This document shows, piece after piece, positions 7,707 through 15,019 of a DNA stretch of 26,250 nt. Both the position numbers and the translations under genes were made by a program. Positions within the stretch are counted from its first letter, which is position 1; each line of letters begins with the position of its first letter. A model generated the notes under the pieces. That model saw only the letters and a list, made by a program, of their open reading frames with translations. It was not told the DNA's origin and searched no databases. The stretch covers positions 1-26,250 of the forward strand of contig JAZLCO010000092.1 of NCBI GenBank assembly GCA_045614225.1. The letters run 5' to 3'. Origin of the DNA: UBA9715 sp045614225 (GTDB lineage: Bacteria; Actinomycetota; Coriobacteriia; Coriobacteriales; Eggerthellaceae).

Positions 7707-7790
7707 GAGGGAATTGCGCATCGTTTGCTGACCAACAGGGGGGAAGCGATGCGCAGCGCCCTCGAAACTCGACAAGGTGATAGGCACCTT
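7707..7790 (+). promoter_or_regulatory. Two structured elements in the leader of the MFS gene
   Basis: A larger stem pairs GAGGG (7707-7711) with CCCTC (7759-7763) and TGCGCATCG (7715-7723) with CGATGCGCA (7747-7755) across a symmetric 3x3 internal loop, leaving a 23-base apical loop. A second stem AAGGTG/CACCTT (7774-7779, 7785-7790) follows. Both sit between a terminator-like hairpin and the ribosome-binding site of the transporter. I recognise no known riboswitch class. It could be a cis-acting RNA switch or an operator. Confidence 0.4.
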
Positions 7791-7819
7791 GTGTAGTTAC
7801 AAGATAAGGGGAAAGAAAA

Positions 7820-9220
7820 ATGGCAAATCCCAATGCCAACGCGGGTGCTCCGCAAAAGACGCCGTCCTATGCATGGCCGTGCTTGTTCGCGTCGCTGTTC
7901 ATCGCCGTCACGCTCGTTTGGGAGTGGCAGTGGATGCCCGGCGTCACTGGTGGTACTGCCACCAAGTGGTTCCTGTTCCACAATCCCGACATCCAGGCAA
8001 TGTTCGGCTTCAACCCTGCTGAGCTGCAGGGCGAGGCCCTGGGCGCTTGGTTCGGCCAGAACCTCGGCCGCGCCATCGGCATGGTCATGAGCAACTCGAT
8101 GAGCTGGGTGCCCATCGGAGCCATCATCATGGCGTTCCCGACGACGTTCCTGGTTCAGAAGATCGGTCCGAAATGGGCTTCGATCATCGGCGTGTGCATC
8201 GCCATCGTTGCTGCTGTTATCACCACGCTGTGCCTGACGGGTAGCTGGACTGGCTACCAGGCTGGCCGCTTCATCTTCGGCCTTGCCCTCGCATGCACCA
8301 TCGTTTCCGGCCCGACTTGCGTGTCCATCTGGTTCCCGGGTGCCACCCGCGGTCGCGCCATGGCCATTTGGTCCACGTGGGCTCCGATCGGCATCTTCAC
8401 CGTCAACATGTGGGGCGGCAACGTCCTCGACCTGTTCGGCGGCGACATCGTCATGCTGAACTGGCTGTGGATCATCCTCATGGCTGTTGCCGGCGTCGTC
8501 TTCCTGCTCGTGTTCCGCGAGCCGCGTGGTGACGAGGTTTCCGAGGTTTCGCCCGAGCGCAAGAAGCTGCGCGAGGTTCTGCCGTTCTTCAAGAGCCGTC
8601 AGCTCTGGTCGCTCATCGTCCTGTTCGCGATCTTCAACTACATGAACTACGCGTTCTCGCAGTACCTGAAGACTTGGCTCGCCATGGACACCGCTTCCGG
8701 CGGCATGGGTTGGGACCCGACCATGGCTGGTCTCATCGGTGGTATCCTCTGCGCTTGCGGCATTCTCGGCCCGATTGGCGGTTGGATCATGGACAAGCTG
8801 CCGCGTGAAAAGAAGTGGATCGCCCCGCTGCTCGGCATCATCTCGCTGACGGCCTGCATGGTCCTCTCCTTCAAGGCGAACACCCCAATCTTCGCGCTGT
8901 ACGCACTGTTCTTCTGCATCGGCAACATGTTCCTCAACGGTTGCTGCCGCCCGATGGTCCCGACTTACGTGTTCAAGGGTGGCGCCACCGCCGTCGCCTT
9001 CGGCCTGTCGTTCCTGACCTGCGGTCAGTACCTCGGCCAGATCCCGACGTCGTACGCCTTCCAGTACGGCACCTCCGTGGGCATGTCCTACAGCGACATC
9101 ATGATGACGTTCTTCGTGCCGGTCGGCGTTGTGGGCATCATCTTCGGCCTGCTCATGAAGCCGTCCAAGCCTAAGGGCGAAGCTGCTGCAGCTGCTGCTG
9201 GCAAGCCCGAAGGCAAGTAA
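7820..9220 (+). CDS. Major facilitator superfamily transporter
   Basis: A 466-residue, 12-helix carrier starting at ATG 7820 with AAGGGGAAAG upstream. The motif GRFIFGLALA in the first half and the cytosolic loop between helices 6 and 7 (FREPRGDEVSEVSPERKKLRE) fit the MFS layout, and the C-terminus is an Ala/Lys-rich tail. Similar MFS genes accompany catechol-dehydroxylase-like genes in Gordonibacter and relatives, where they are thought to bring phenolic substrates in or carry products out. The large loop between helices 1 and 2 (about residues 40-75) is longer than usual. Membership of operon A1 is inferred from strand and order, although a terminator-like hairpin precedes it. The transported compound cannot be named. 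Confidence 0.85.
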   Translation: MANPNANAGAPQKTPSYAWPCLFASLFIAVTLVWEWQWMPGVTGGTATKWFLFHNPDIQAMFGFNPAELQGEALGAWFGQNLGRAIGMVMSNSMSWVPIGAIIMAFPTTFLVQKIGPKWASIIGVCIAIVAAVITTLCLTGSWTGYQAGRFIFGLALACTIVSGPTCVSIWFPGATRGRAMAIWSTWAPIGIFTVNMWGGNVLDLFGGDIVMLNWLWIILMAVAGVVFLLVFREPRGDEVSEVSPERKKLREVLPFFKSRQLWSLIVLFAIFNYMNYAFSQYLKTWLAMDTASGGMGWDPTMAGLIGGILCACGILGPIGGWIMDKLPREKKWIAPLLGIISLTACMVLSFKANTPIFALYALFFCIGNMFLNGCCRPMVPTYVFKGGATAVAFGLSFLTCGQYLGQIPTSYAFQYGTSVGMSYSDIMMTFFVPVGVVGIIFGLLMKPSKPKGEAAAAAAGKPEGK

Positions 9221-9253
9221 GTTCGCGCTCGCTGCTGAAAAGCGTTAAGCTTG

Positions 9254-9280
9254 AAGGGCCGTCCATTGCGGGCGGCCCTT
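9254..9280 (+). terminator. Hairpin directly upstream of a small gene's ribosome-binding site
   Basis: Arms 9254-9261 and 9273-9280 (AAGGGCCG/CGGCCCTT) pair perfectly with an 11-base loop, followed by TCCGTAAGGGG. It resembles a terminator with a weak U-tract. The 3' arm (CCCTT) can alternatively pair with the downstream AAGGG of the ribosome-binding site, so two exclusive structures are possible. Confidence 0.5.
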
Positions 9281-9296
9281 TCCGTAAGGGGAAACT

Positions 9297-9476
9297 ATGA
9301 ACGACGAAAACAAAGCCGCTCCCGACGAACAGACGGAAGAGTTCGAGGAAGAACTCGAACCCGATGCCGTTACTGGCGCGTCGCCTGGCACGGCGCAAGC
9401 GTGCAGCGATCTCGGCCTGAATTCCCTCGAAGCCAATTTGGCGAAGTTCAACATCAAACCACCTGGTGTTGCGTAA
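9297..9476 (+). CDS. 59-residue acidic protein with a flavinylation-like DAVTGAS motif
   Basis: A short frame from ATG 9297 to TAA 9474-9476, with AAGGGGAAA upstream. The first 22 residues are strongly acidic (for example EEFEEELEP). Residues 23-29 read DAVTGAS, which fits the Dxx(S/T)GA(S/T) motif that ApbE flavin transferases modify in NqrC, RnfG and FMN-bind domains; the last residue (Ser29) would be the FMN acceptor. The remainder contains one Cys (Cys36) and a likely amphipathic helix (LNSLEANLAKF). No signal peptide is present, and the apbE gene at 15283 also encodes a protein without one. Alternatively the acidic part plus VTGA resembles a RiPP leader with a double-glycine-like cleavage site, but no maturase is nearby. 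The reading frame is likely real; the function is hypothesis. Confidence 0.65.
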   Translation: MNDENKAAPDEQTEEFEEELEPDAVTGASPGTAQACSDLGLNSLEANLAKFNIKPPGVA

Positions 9477-9500
9477 TAACCAGGTAGCACTCCCTTTTTT
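9461..9500 (+). terminator. Possible terminator at the end of operon A1
   Basis: ACCTGGT (9461-9467) pairs with ACCAGGT (9479-9485) around an 11-base loop that includes the stop codon, with a T6 run at 9495-9500. The nine-base gap between stem and T-run makes it a weak candidate. Confidence 0.35.
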
Positions 9501-9643
9501 GGTTGTCTAGTCATTACAATTGTCTGCTTCGATGTATGAAAATTGACCAGAGCCTATCCCCAATGCAATGAGTTACAATACCCGTGGCGTGAGAGATAGG
9601 GAGCCCGCAATCACGAGCTCGGGGCATCGAGGGGGGCGGCGCA

Positions 9644-11104
9644 TTGGAGAACGAGGAGAAAAATTCCTCGATTAACGTTTCCTCAATGGAAATGATCGCA
9701 ATGGCAGGTTTCGGGCTGTGTACTGCCTGGATGCTCATCTGCTTCTATTGGCTGTTCTGTGAGTTCCCTCCCGGAGTGCCCACGCCGACGCGCGACCTCA
9801 CTCAATTGTTCATATTCTTGGCGGTGCCCGTCGGATACATGATCATTCACTTCATGGCCAAGAATCCTTCGTTCAATTTGTTCGCAATGCCCATGAAAGT
9901 GAGTGCGACGATTTTCGCCGTCATTCAGCCAATCATCGCATTGCTTATGTACCAGGGTGTTTACATGCACATTGCGGTTGTGTGTGTGGCAAATGTCCTT
10001 GTAGGAATGGCATCTGCCAGCATCAGGCTTGCGTGGCTCGATATCTGCTCGCGGCTTGGCACCACAAGTTACGGTCGTTTCACCGGACTTTCTCTCTTTT
10101 TGGGCGGCTTGTTGTTCTCGCTGGTTGCATTCACGCCCACAATCATGCAGCCCGTCTTCGCGCTTGTGTTCATCGCTGGCAGCTTCGGGCTGCTGTCGTA
10201 TTCGTCGAGGCACGCGCCAGGCAATTCCGAACGTGCGCCACTTGAATCGGTTGCGGATACTTGGCGGTTCACGAAGGAAATCGAACCGTCGTTCTTCATG
10301 TTCGGCGTTGTGTTCGCGCTCACATTCGTGTTCTTGTTCAACAGCGGTTCAGAAGCAGTGTTGCTCGGCCTCATCTCGAGCCTGGTCGGTGCGCTTGCCG
10401 TTGCGATTCTTTCGATTGCCGATCGGCAATTCTCGATTATCGTCTATCAACGTGCACTCGTCGTGGTGACCGTAATAGCCTGCATTATCGTGCCTTTTGT
10501 CGAGTATACTGGCCAACTCATCTGCTCATGTATCGTCACGGCAGCGTGGGCTTTGTTCACAGCCATCAATTACGCCTTCTTGGTTAAAAAAGCGGTTATC
10601 GCCCATGATGCTCCGCTGTTCCGTCAGATTCCCTCGCGTCTTGCGATTCCTGCTTCGGGCTTCGCAATCGGTTGGCTTCTAGCGGTCATCTTCACCATGA
10701 CGTTCGGCGCTCATTCGCCCATGTTCATGTATCTCAGGCTGGGTGTCGCTATCGTGCTCGTCTTGACCATCATGGTGTTTCTGCCCAACGCGTCGCACCA
10801 CCCAGCGAGTGGCGAGTCGCCTACGGGTGAGAAAGTCACCACCACGGTGGTCACAGTCGACACGTCTGAAAGCGAGCTGTTCGAGGCGCGGTGCGCTGCG
10901 GTCGCCAAGCTCTATCAACTGTCGCCACGTGAAACCGAGATCCTGGGCTTCTTGGCGAAGGGGCGCAACGCCGCCTACATCCAAGAAGAGCTCGTCATCT
11001 CTCCGCACACGGTCAAGAGCCACATCTACAACATCTACCGCAAGCTTGACATCCACTCCCAGCAAAAGCTGATGGACTTCGTGGAGCAATTCCCGCTCGA
11101 CTAA
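9644..11104 (+). CDS. LuxR-family regulator with a 12-helix membrane sensor domain
   Basis: A 486-residue protein starting at TTG 9644, seven bases after GAGGGGGG. About twelve hydrophobic segments fill residues 15-385. A linker of some 35 residues follows, and the C-terminal 61 residues (426-486) are a LuxR-type helix-turn-helix: LSPRETEIL, then ISPHTVKSHIYNIYRKL. This domain order is common in Eggerthellaceae beside dehydroxylase and other molybdoenzyme genes, where such proteins are thought to sense a substrate at the membrane and activate the neighbouring operon. It lies between operons A1 and A2, so it may control either or both. Its codon use is less biased than that of the flanking enzymes, as expected for a low-abundance regulator. 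The ligand is unknown. Confidence 0.9.
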   Translation: MENEEKNSSINVSSMEMIAMAGFGLCTAWMLICFYWLFCEFPPGVPTPTRDLTQLFIFLAVPVGYMIIHFMAKNPSFNLFAMPMKVSATIFAVIQPIIALLMYQGVYMHIAVVCVANVLVGMASASIRLAWLDICSRLGTTSYGRFTGLSLFLGGLLFSLVAFTPTIMQPVFALVFIAGSFGLLSYSSRHAPGNSERAPLESVADTWRFTKEIEPSFFMFGVVFALTFVFLFNSGSEAVLLGLISSLVGALAVAILSIADRQFSIIVYQRALVVVTVIACIIVPFVEYTGQLICSCIVTAAWALFTAINYAFLVKKAVIAHDAPLFRQIPSRLAIPASGFAIGWLLAVIFTMTFGAHSPMFMYLRLGVAIVLVLTIMVFLPNASHHPASGESPTGEKVTTTVVTVDTSESELFEARCAAVAKLYQLSPRETEILGFLAKGRNAAYIQEELVISPHTVKSHIYNIYRKLDIHSQQKLMDFVEQFPLD

Positions 11105-11352
11105 CCTATCTTCCAGGTTTTCTGCGCGTATAACCATAACCCCTGGTCAACCATCTCATACCAGAAGGATGAAATGGGTAACTGCATACGCATATAGCGA
11201 TGGTCACACCTCCTCATCATGGTTCACTATGGCCAGTCTTTTGAGGGGGACGACTACCGAATCGATCGGCGGAGGAAGCCGCCTTATCGCCCTCTCAACC
11301 TTGCGGGGCCGACACCCGCAAGTCTCGAGACTGAGACGAGAGAGGAGTTGCG
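11105..11352 (+). promoter_or_regulatory. Upstream region and structured leader of operon A2
   Basis: A 248-base region between the LuxR gene and the A2 catalytic gene. An 8-bp perfect hairpin (11300-11307 with 11315-11322) is followed by the 12-base palindrome AGTCTCGAGACT at 11321-11332, about 20 bases before the start codon. A smaller GGCGG/CCGCC stem precedes them near 11270-11285. I could not assign a -35/-10 pair with confidence. The structures could affect translation or act as a regulator site. Confidence 0.35.
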
Positions 11353-13731
11353 ATGGCAGAAACTACTATTGAGGCCAGGGACCGCGACGATATCGGTGCG
11401 ACAAAGGAGGAGAACCAATTCAACTTCGGCGCCGGTGAGGCGCATGAGGTCGACCCCCGCTGGAAGCATCCTGGTGAGTGGCAGTACATGGAAGACGGGA
11501 TGCTCGTAACCCGTACGTCCGTGTGGTCCGCTCCTGGTTGCCACGAGGGCTGCGGCGTTTTGGTTTATTCCGACCCGGAGACCGGTAAGTTCATCAAGTG
11601 CGAGGGCGACCCGGACGATCCGTACAACCGCGGTGCGCTTTGCCCGCGTTGCTTGGCTTTCAAGCAGGTTGAGTTCCATCCCGACCGCATTCTGTATCCT
11701 ATGAAGCGCGCCGGCGAGCGCGGCGAGAACAAATGGGAGCGCATCACGTGGGACGAGGCCCTCGAGACGTGCTACAAGGAGTTCCGTCGCATCGCCATGA
11801 CCTATGGTGGCGACTCGATCCACTGCCTGCGCGGTACCGCCCGCGACAACCAGTGGCAGGTCGGCCGTATGGCCAACACCTTCGGAAGCCCCAACGAGTA
11901 CGGCTTCCTGTCCGGCACGGCATGCTATCTGCCGCGCCTGTCGCTGATGATCATGACCTATGGCGGCATGCTCATCGCCGACTTCGCGCAGTTCTCTGCT
12001 CTGCGCTACGACGACCCCGAGTGGACGTGCCCCGAGTGCACGATCGTCTGGGGCTGCAACCCCACCATCTCCAACCCCGACTTCTTCATGGGCCACTGGG
12101 TAACCGACGCCATGAAGCTCGGCTGCAAGCTCATTTCCGTCGAGCCGCGCGTCACGTGGCTGGCTGCGCATGCTGACATTCACCTGCAGCTGCGTCCTGG
12201 CACCGACACCGCTCTAGCCATGGGCATGATGAAGGTCATCATTGAGGAAGACCTCTATGATCACGACTTCGTCGAGAAGTGGACCTTCGGCTTCGACGAG
12301 CTCGCAGAGCGCGTGTGCGCACTCGACCTCGCAGAAGTTGAGGAAATGACGTGGGTCCCGCAGGAGAAGATCATCGAGGCAGCCCGCCTGTTCGCCAATT
12401 CTCATCCGGCGAACGTCGTGTGGGGCCTGGCTGTTGACATGCAGTCGCAGGGCACTCCGTGCGCCCAGGCTATCGCTGCTCTTTGGACCATCACCGGCAA
12501 CCTCGACGTGCCTGGCGGCATGTGCTACACCGCTGCTCCCATGGGCGTCGACCAGCCGTCCGCTGGCGCGTGGGGCATCTACGACCTCATCAACGAGGAG
12601 ATGCAGAAGAAACGCGTTGGTTGGAAAGAGTACCCGATGTACCGCTACGGCCTGACCCAGGCCATGCCGGACATGTGCCTCGAGGAAATGGAAGCTGGCA
12701 ACGTCAAGGGCGTCTGGATCCAGACCTCCAACGGTATTGCCTGCATGAGCTGCGAGGTCGATCGTTGGTACAAGGCCATGAAGAAGCCCGAGTTCATCGC
12801 TGCTTGCGACATCTTCATGAACCCGACCATCCAGAGCTCTGCCGACATCGTCATGCCGGTTCAGACGTGGGCCGAGAAGCACTCCGTGCGTGCTCACTAC
12901 TACTTCCTGTCCGCCATCACCGGTGGTTGCGCCGCCGAGGGCGAAGCGAAGTCCGACTGCGAGATCAACCGCGAGCTTGCTCAGTACTTCGACAACGACG
13001 ACGAGTTCAACGCCGCCATCCAGCGCCCCGAGGGCAAGCAGCACACGTGGCCTTGGGCAACTGAGGACGAGGTCTACGACGAGATCGTCAAGCCGTCCGG
13101 CTTCACGTTCCGCGAGCTCATGGAGCATGGCCCGGCTTATCAGCACTATGTTTACAAGAAGTACGAGAAGGGCCTCATGCGTCCTGACGGCGAGCCCGGC
13201 TTCAACACGCCGACTGGCCGCGTCGAGTTCAGCTCGGTCCTCTTCGGTGCTTACGGCTACGATCCGCTGCCCTACATCGAGGAGCCGGGTATCGGTCCTG
13301 TGACCACGCCCGACCTGTACGAGGAGTACCCGCTGATCATGATCACCGGCGCCCGTACCACCTCGTTCTTCCACTCCGAGCATCGTCAGATTCCGTATCT
13401 GCGTCAGCTCACCCCCGATCCGTGGGTCCAGATTCATCCCGAGGACGCTGCTGCCAAGAACATCAGCGAGGGCGACTGGGTTTGGATCGAGAACCATCGT
13501 GGCCGCGCCCGTCAGCGCGCTCGCGTGACCTACGAAGTGCACAAGGGCACCATTGCCGCCCAGCACGGCTGGTGGTTCCCCGAGCAGGATGGCGCTGAGC
13601 CCAACCTGTACGGCTTCCGTCAGTCCAACATCAACCAGCTGCTGGCCAACAAGCCTGGCCGCACCGGTTTCGGCGCTGACCTGAAGTGCACGCTTTGCAA
13701 GATCTATCGTTGCAGTGAGGAGGACCTGTAA
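11353..13731 (+). CDS. Molybdopterin-dependent dehydroxylase/transhydroxylase-like catalytic subunit (A2 alpha)
   Basis: A 792-residue paralogue of the 3360 gene with the same layout. The iron-sulfur motif is SAPGCHEGC (Cys63, Cys67, then Cys97), again with Ala (60) at the first canonical cysteine. GTACYLPR at 188-195 places Cys191 as the likely molybdenum ligand. ERITWDEA, FFHSEHRQIPYLRQ and HGWWFPE are conserved, and the tail ends LKCTLCKIYR as in A1. No Tat signal or hydrophobic N-terminus is present, so a cytoplasmic location is inferred. The start has AGAGGAG five bases upstream. The stop overlaps the partner gene's start (TAATG), implying translational coupling. A different N-terminus and divergent central region suggest a substrate different from A1; which phenol or other compound is unknown. 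Confidence 0.88.
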   Translation: MAETTIEARDRDDIGATKEENQFNFGAGEAHEVDPRWKHPGEWQYMEDGMLVTRTSVWSAPGCHEGCGVLVYSDPETGKFIKCEGDPDDPYNRGALCPRCLAFKQVEFHPDRILYPMKRAGERGENKWERITWDEALETCYKEFRRIAMTYGGDSIHCLRGTARDNQWQVGRMANTFGSPNEYGFLSGTACYLPRLSLMIMTYGGMLIADFAQFSALRYDDPEWTCPECTIVWGCNPTISNPDFFMGHWVTDAMKLGCKLISVEPRVTWLAAHADIHLQLRPGTDTALAMGMMKVIIEEDLYDHDFVEKWTFGFDELAERVCALDLAEVEEMTWVPQEKIIEAARLFANSHPANVVWGLAVDMQSQGTPCAQAIAALWTITGNLDVPGGMCYTAAPMGVDQPSAGAWGIYDLINEEMQKKRVGWKEYPMYRYGLTQAMPDMCLEEMEAGNVKGVWIQTSNGIACMSCEVDRWYKAMKKPEFIAACDIFMNPTIQSSADIVMPVQTWAEKHSVRAHYYFLSAITGGCAAEGEAKSDCEINRELAQYFDNDDEFNAAIQRPEGKQHTWPWATEDEVYDEIVKPSGFTFRELMEHGPAYQHYVYKKYEKGLMRPDGEPGFNTPTGRVEFSSVLFGAYGYDPLPYIEEPGIGPVTTPDLYEEYPLIMITGARTTSFFHSEHRQIPYLRQLTPDPWVQIHPEDAAAKNISEGDWVWIENHRGRARQRARVTYEVHKGTIAAQHGWWFPEQDGAEPNLYGFRQSNINQLLANKPGRTGFGADLKCTLCKIYRCSEEDL

Positions 13732-14090
13732 TGACGAAGAACGGAATTCTGGTTGACTATCAGTACTGCACCGGCTGCTACTCCTGCGAAGTTGCATGCC
13801 AGGCCGAGCACAACCTGCCGCTCGAGCAGTGGGGTGTCAAAGTCATGACGAACGGCCCGTGGCCGATCAAGGATGCCGAAGGTAATCCGACCGACCGCTA
13901 CGTGTACGACAACATCCCGGCCTTCACGCGCATCTGCGACCTGTGCGCCGAGCGCCAGGAAAAGGGCAAGCTGCCTTCCTGCGTGTTCCACTGCCAGGCC
14001 AAGTGCATGGAGTTCGGCCCGGTCGAGGAGCTCGCCAAGAAGCTCGCCGAGAAGCCCGAGCAGTACCTCTGGGTGCCTGCCAACGCATAG
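13731..14090 (+). CDS. Ferredoxin-like iron-sulfur subunit of the A2 enzyme (beta)
   Basis: A 119-residue protein whose ATG overlaps the catalytic gene's stop by one base. Cysteines are at 13, 16, 19 and 23 (CxxCxxCxxxC) and at 69, 72, 84, 88 and 92. The A1 partner has an extra Cys in the second group (CDLCEDRC), where this protein has Gln (CDLCAERQ), leaving nine. Two [4Fe-4S] clusters are expected for electron delivery to A2 alpha. No signal peptide or membrane segment is seen. Confidence 0.87.
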   Translation: MTKNGILVDYQYCTGCYSCEVACQAEHNLPLEQWGVKVMTNGPWPIKDAEGNPTDRYVYDNIPAFTRICDLCAERQEKGKLPSCVFHCQAKCMEFGPVEELAKKLAEKPEQYLWVPANA

Positions 14091-14119
14091 TAGGCATCGC
14101 TCGTTGAGTTAGCTTTCGA

Positions 14120-14148
14120 GGAAGGGGCGGCCGCGTGTCGCCCCTTCC
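14120..14148 (+). terminator. 10-bp hairpin between A2 beta and the next gene, just before its ribosome-binding site
   Basis: GGAAGGGGCG (14120-14129) pairs perfectly with CGCCCCTTCC (14139-14148) around a nine-base loop, then CGTAAAGGAG leads to ATG 14166. The layout repeats that at 9254-9299. The 3' arm could alternatively pair with the ribosome-binding site (CCTT with AAAGG), so it may be an attenuator rather than a simple terminator. Confidence 0.5.
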
Positions 14149-14165
14149 CGTAAAGGAGTTGAATT

Positions 14166-14714
14166 ATGGATTGCCAAGAATTGAAAGAAAGCATCGCGAA
14201 GGCTCCCGCAAAATCACGCGAGGTGCTGGATCGCATCTTCATGTACACGACGACGGGTGACAAGGTCAAACCCGATTTCGCCGCACATCTGGAAGGCGCG
14301 GAATCATACCAAGATTTCATCGAGGCAATCTACCGTGATGAGAGCCAGAAGTTCACACTTTTGTGGGCAGAGTGCGCAAAGTTCAAGCGCCGCAACTGGC
14401 TAGCCTATTTCGAGCCGAAGATGCTCGTCGAGAACGTGCGCATGAAGACCGATGGCGTGCCGATTCAGTTCGGCAGCGGCGTTATGTTGGCGCCGACGGG
14501 CAGCCGTGACAACATCGCGAAGGTGTACGTGTTCGAGAGCCAGGCGTTCAATGCGAATGCAGCTGAGTTCGTCACATCGATTGGCGGTACGTTCACGTTG
14601 CTCGACCACGAGTTCTGCGGCATTTACGGTTTGTACAAGTATCGCGGGAGCGTCATCCTCGAAGAGTGGGAAGTCGAACGCGAGCCCATAAAGGTCGACC
14701 CCGACGCAAGGTAG
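14166..14714 (+). CDS. 182-residue protein of unknown function, last gene of operon A2
   Basis: Starts at ATG 14166 behind AAAGGAG. The protein is soluble, with three cysteines (Cys3, one in WAECAKF and one in HEFCGIYG) that form no obvious cluster motif. The N-terminal half looks helical and charged; the C-terminal half looks like alternating strands (VYVFES, GGTFTLLDHEF, YKYRGSVILEEWEVE). I do not recognise the family. Its position, 75 bases after A2 beta and before a fresh promoter at 14694-14722, points to co-expression with the A2 enzyme, perhaps as an assembly or substrate-handling protein; that is inference from position only. Confidence 0.75.
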   Translation: MDCQELKESIAKAPAKSREVLDRIFMYTTTGDKVKPDFAAHLEGAESYQDFIEAIYRDESQKFTLLWAECAKFKRRNWLAYFEPKMLVENVRMKTDGVPIQFGSGVMLAPTGSRDNIAKVYVFESQAFNANAAEFVTSIGGTFTLLDHEFCGIYGLYKYRGSVILEEWEVEREPIKVDPDAR

Positions 14715-14722
14715 GCTATAAT
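14694..14722 (+). promoter_or_regulatory. Sigma-70-type promoter for the small membrane protein gene
   Basis: A consensus -10 TATAAT (14717-14722) lies 17 bases after GTCGAC (14694-14699), a partial match to TTGACA. Transcription from about 14729 would give a 30-base leader to GTG 14761. The promoter overlaps the end of the upstream gene. Confidence 0.55.
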
Positions 14723-14760
14723 CTCGCTTGGCGAATACCGAGTGCGATTTAGGGGACGAC

Positions 14761-15015
14761 GTGGCCAAGAAAAAGAAGAAGATGACGAAGGCGCAGGCTG
14801 CTGCGGCGCGGTATGACCAGACGGAAGAGGCCGCCAAGCGTGCGCGTGCTCGTGAGAACCAGCAACTCATCAGGAAGTCTGTTGCAAACGCTGAGAAGCA
14901 GGCCAGCAAGTCACGTGGCTACATGATGTGGATTCCCATCATTTCCATTCTCGTCATCGTCGTTTTGAGCCTTGTGTTCACGATGGGTCCCGGAATGATG
15001 CTCGGGGGTCAATAG
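14761..15015 (+). CDS. Small Lys/Ala-rich tail-anchored membrane protein
   Basis: An 84-residue protein. I chose GTG 14761, which has AGGGGACG directly upstream; a TTG 11 codons earlier has no site. The N-terminal 60 residues are very basic and probably helical (KKKKKMTKAQAAAARY and the following RARARENQQ). A single hydrophobic segment (MMWIPIISILVIVVLSLVF) lies near the C-terminus, so the charged part should face the cytoplasm. I do not recognise a function. It is followed by the HAS-repeat gene after four bases. Confidence 0.72.
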   Translation: MAKKKKKMTKAQAAAARYDQTEEAAKRARARENQQLIRKSVANAEKQASKSRGYMMWIPIISILVIVVLSLVFTMGPGMMLGGQ

Positions 15016-15019
15016 GGGA

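Noticed and set aside
11169..11372. Possible leader peptide upstream of A2 alpha
   Set aside because: Its putative ribosome-binding site is too close to the ATG, it overlaps the A2 start, and its sequence looks random.
11284..13797. Minus-strand frames opposite A2 alpha (11284-12183 and 12214-13797)
   Set aside because: Shadow frames of the A2 gene with no motif and no start signal.
14728..14760. TTG start for the tail-anchored protein
   Set aside because: It has no ribosome-binding site and falls at the predicted transcription start; GTG 14761 with AGGGGACG is better.
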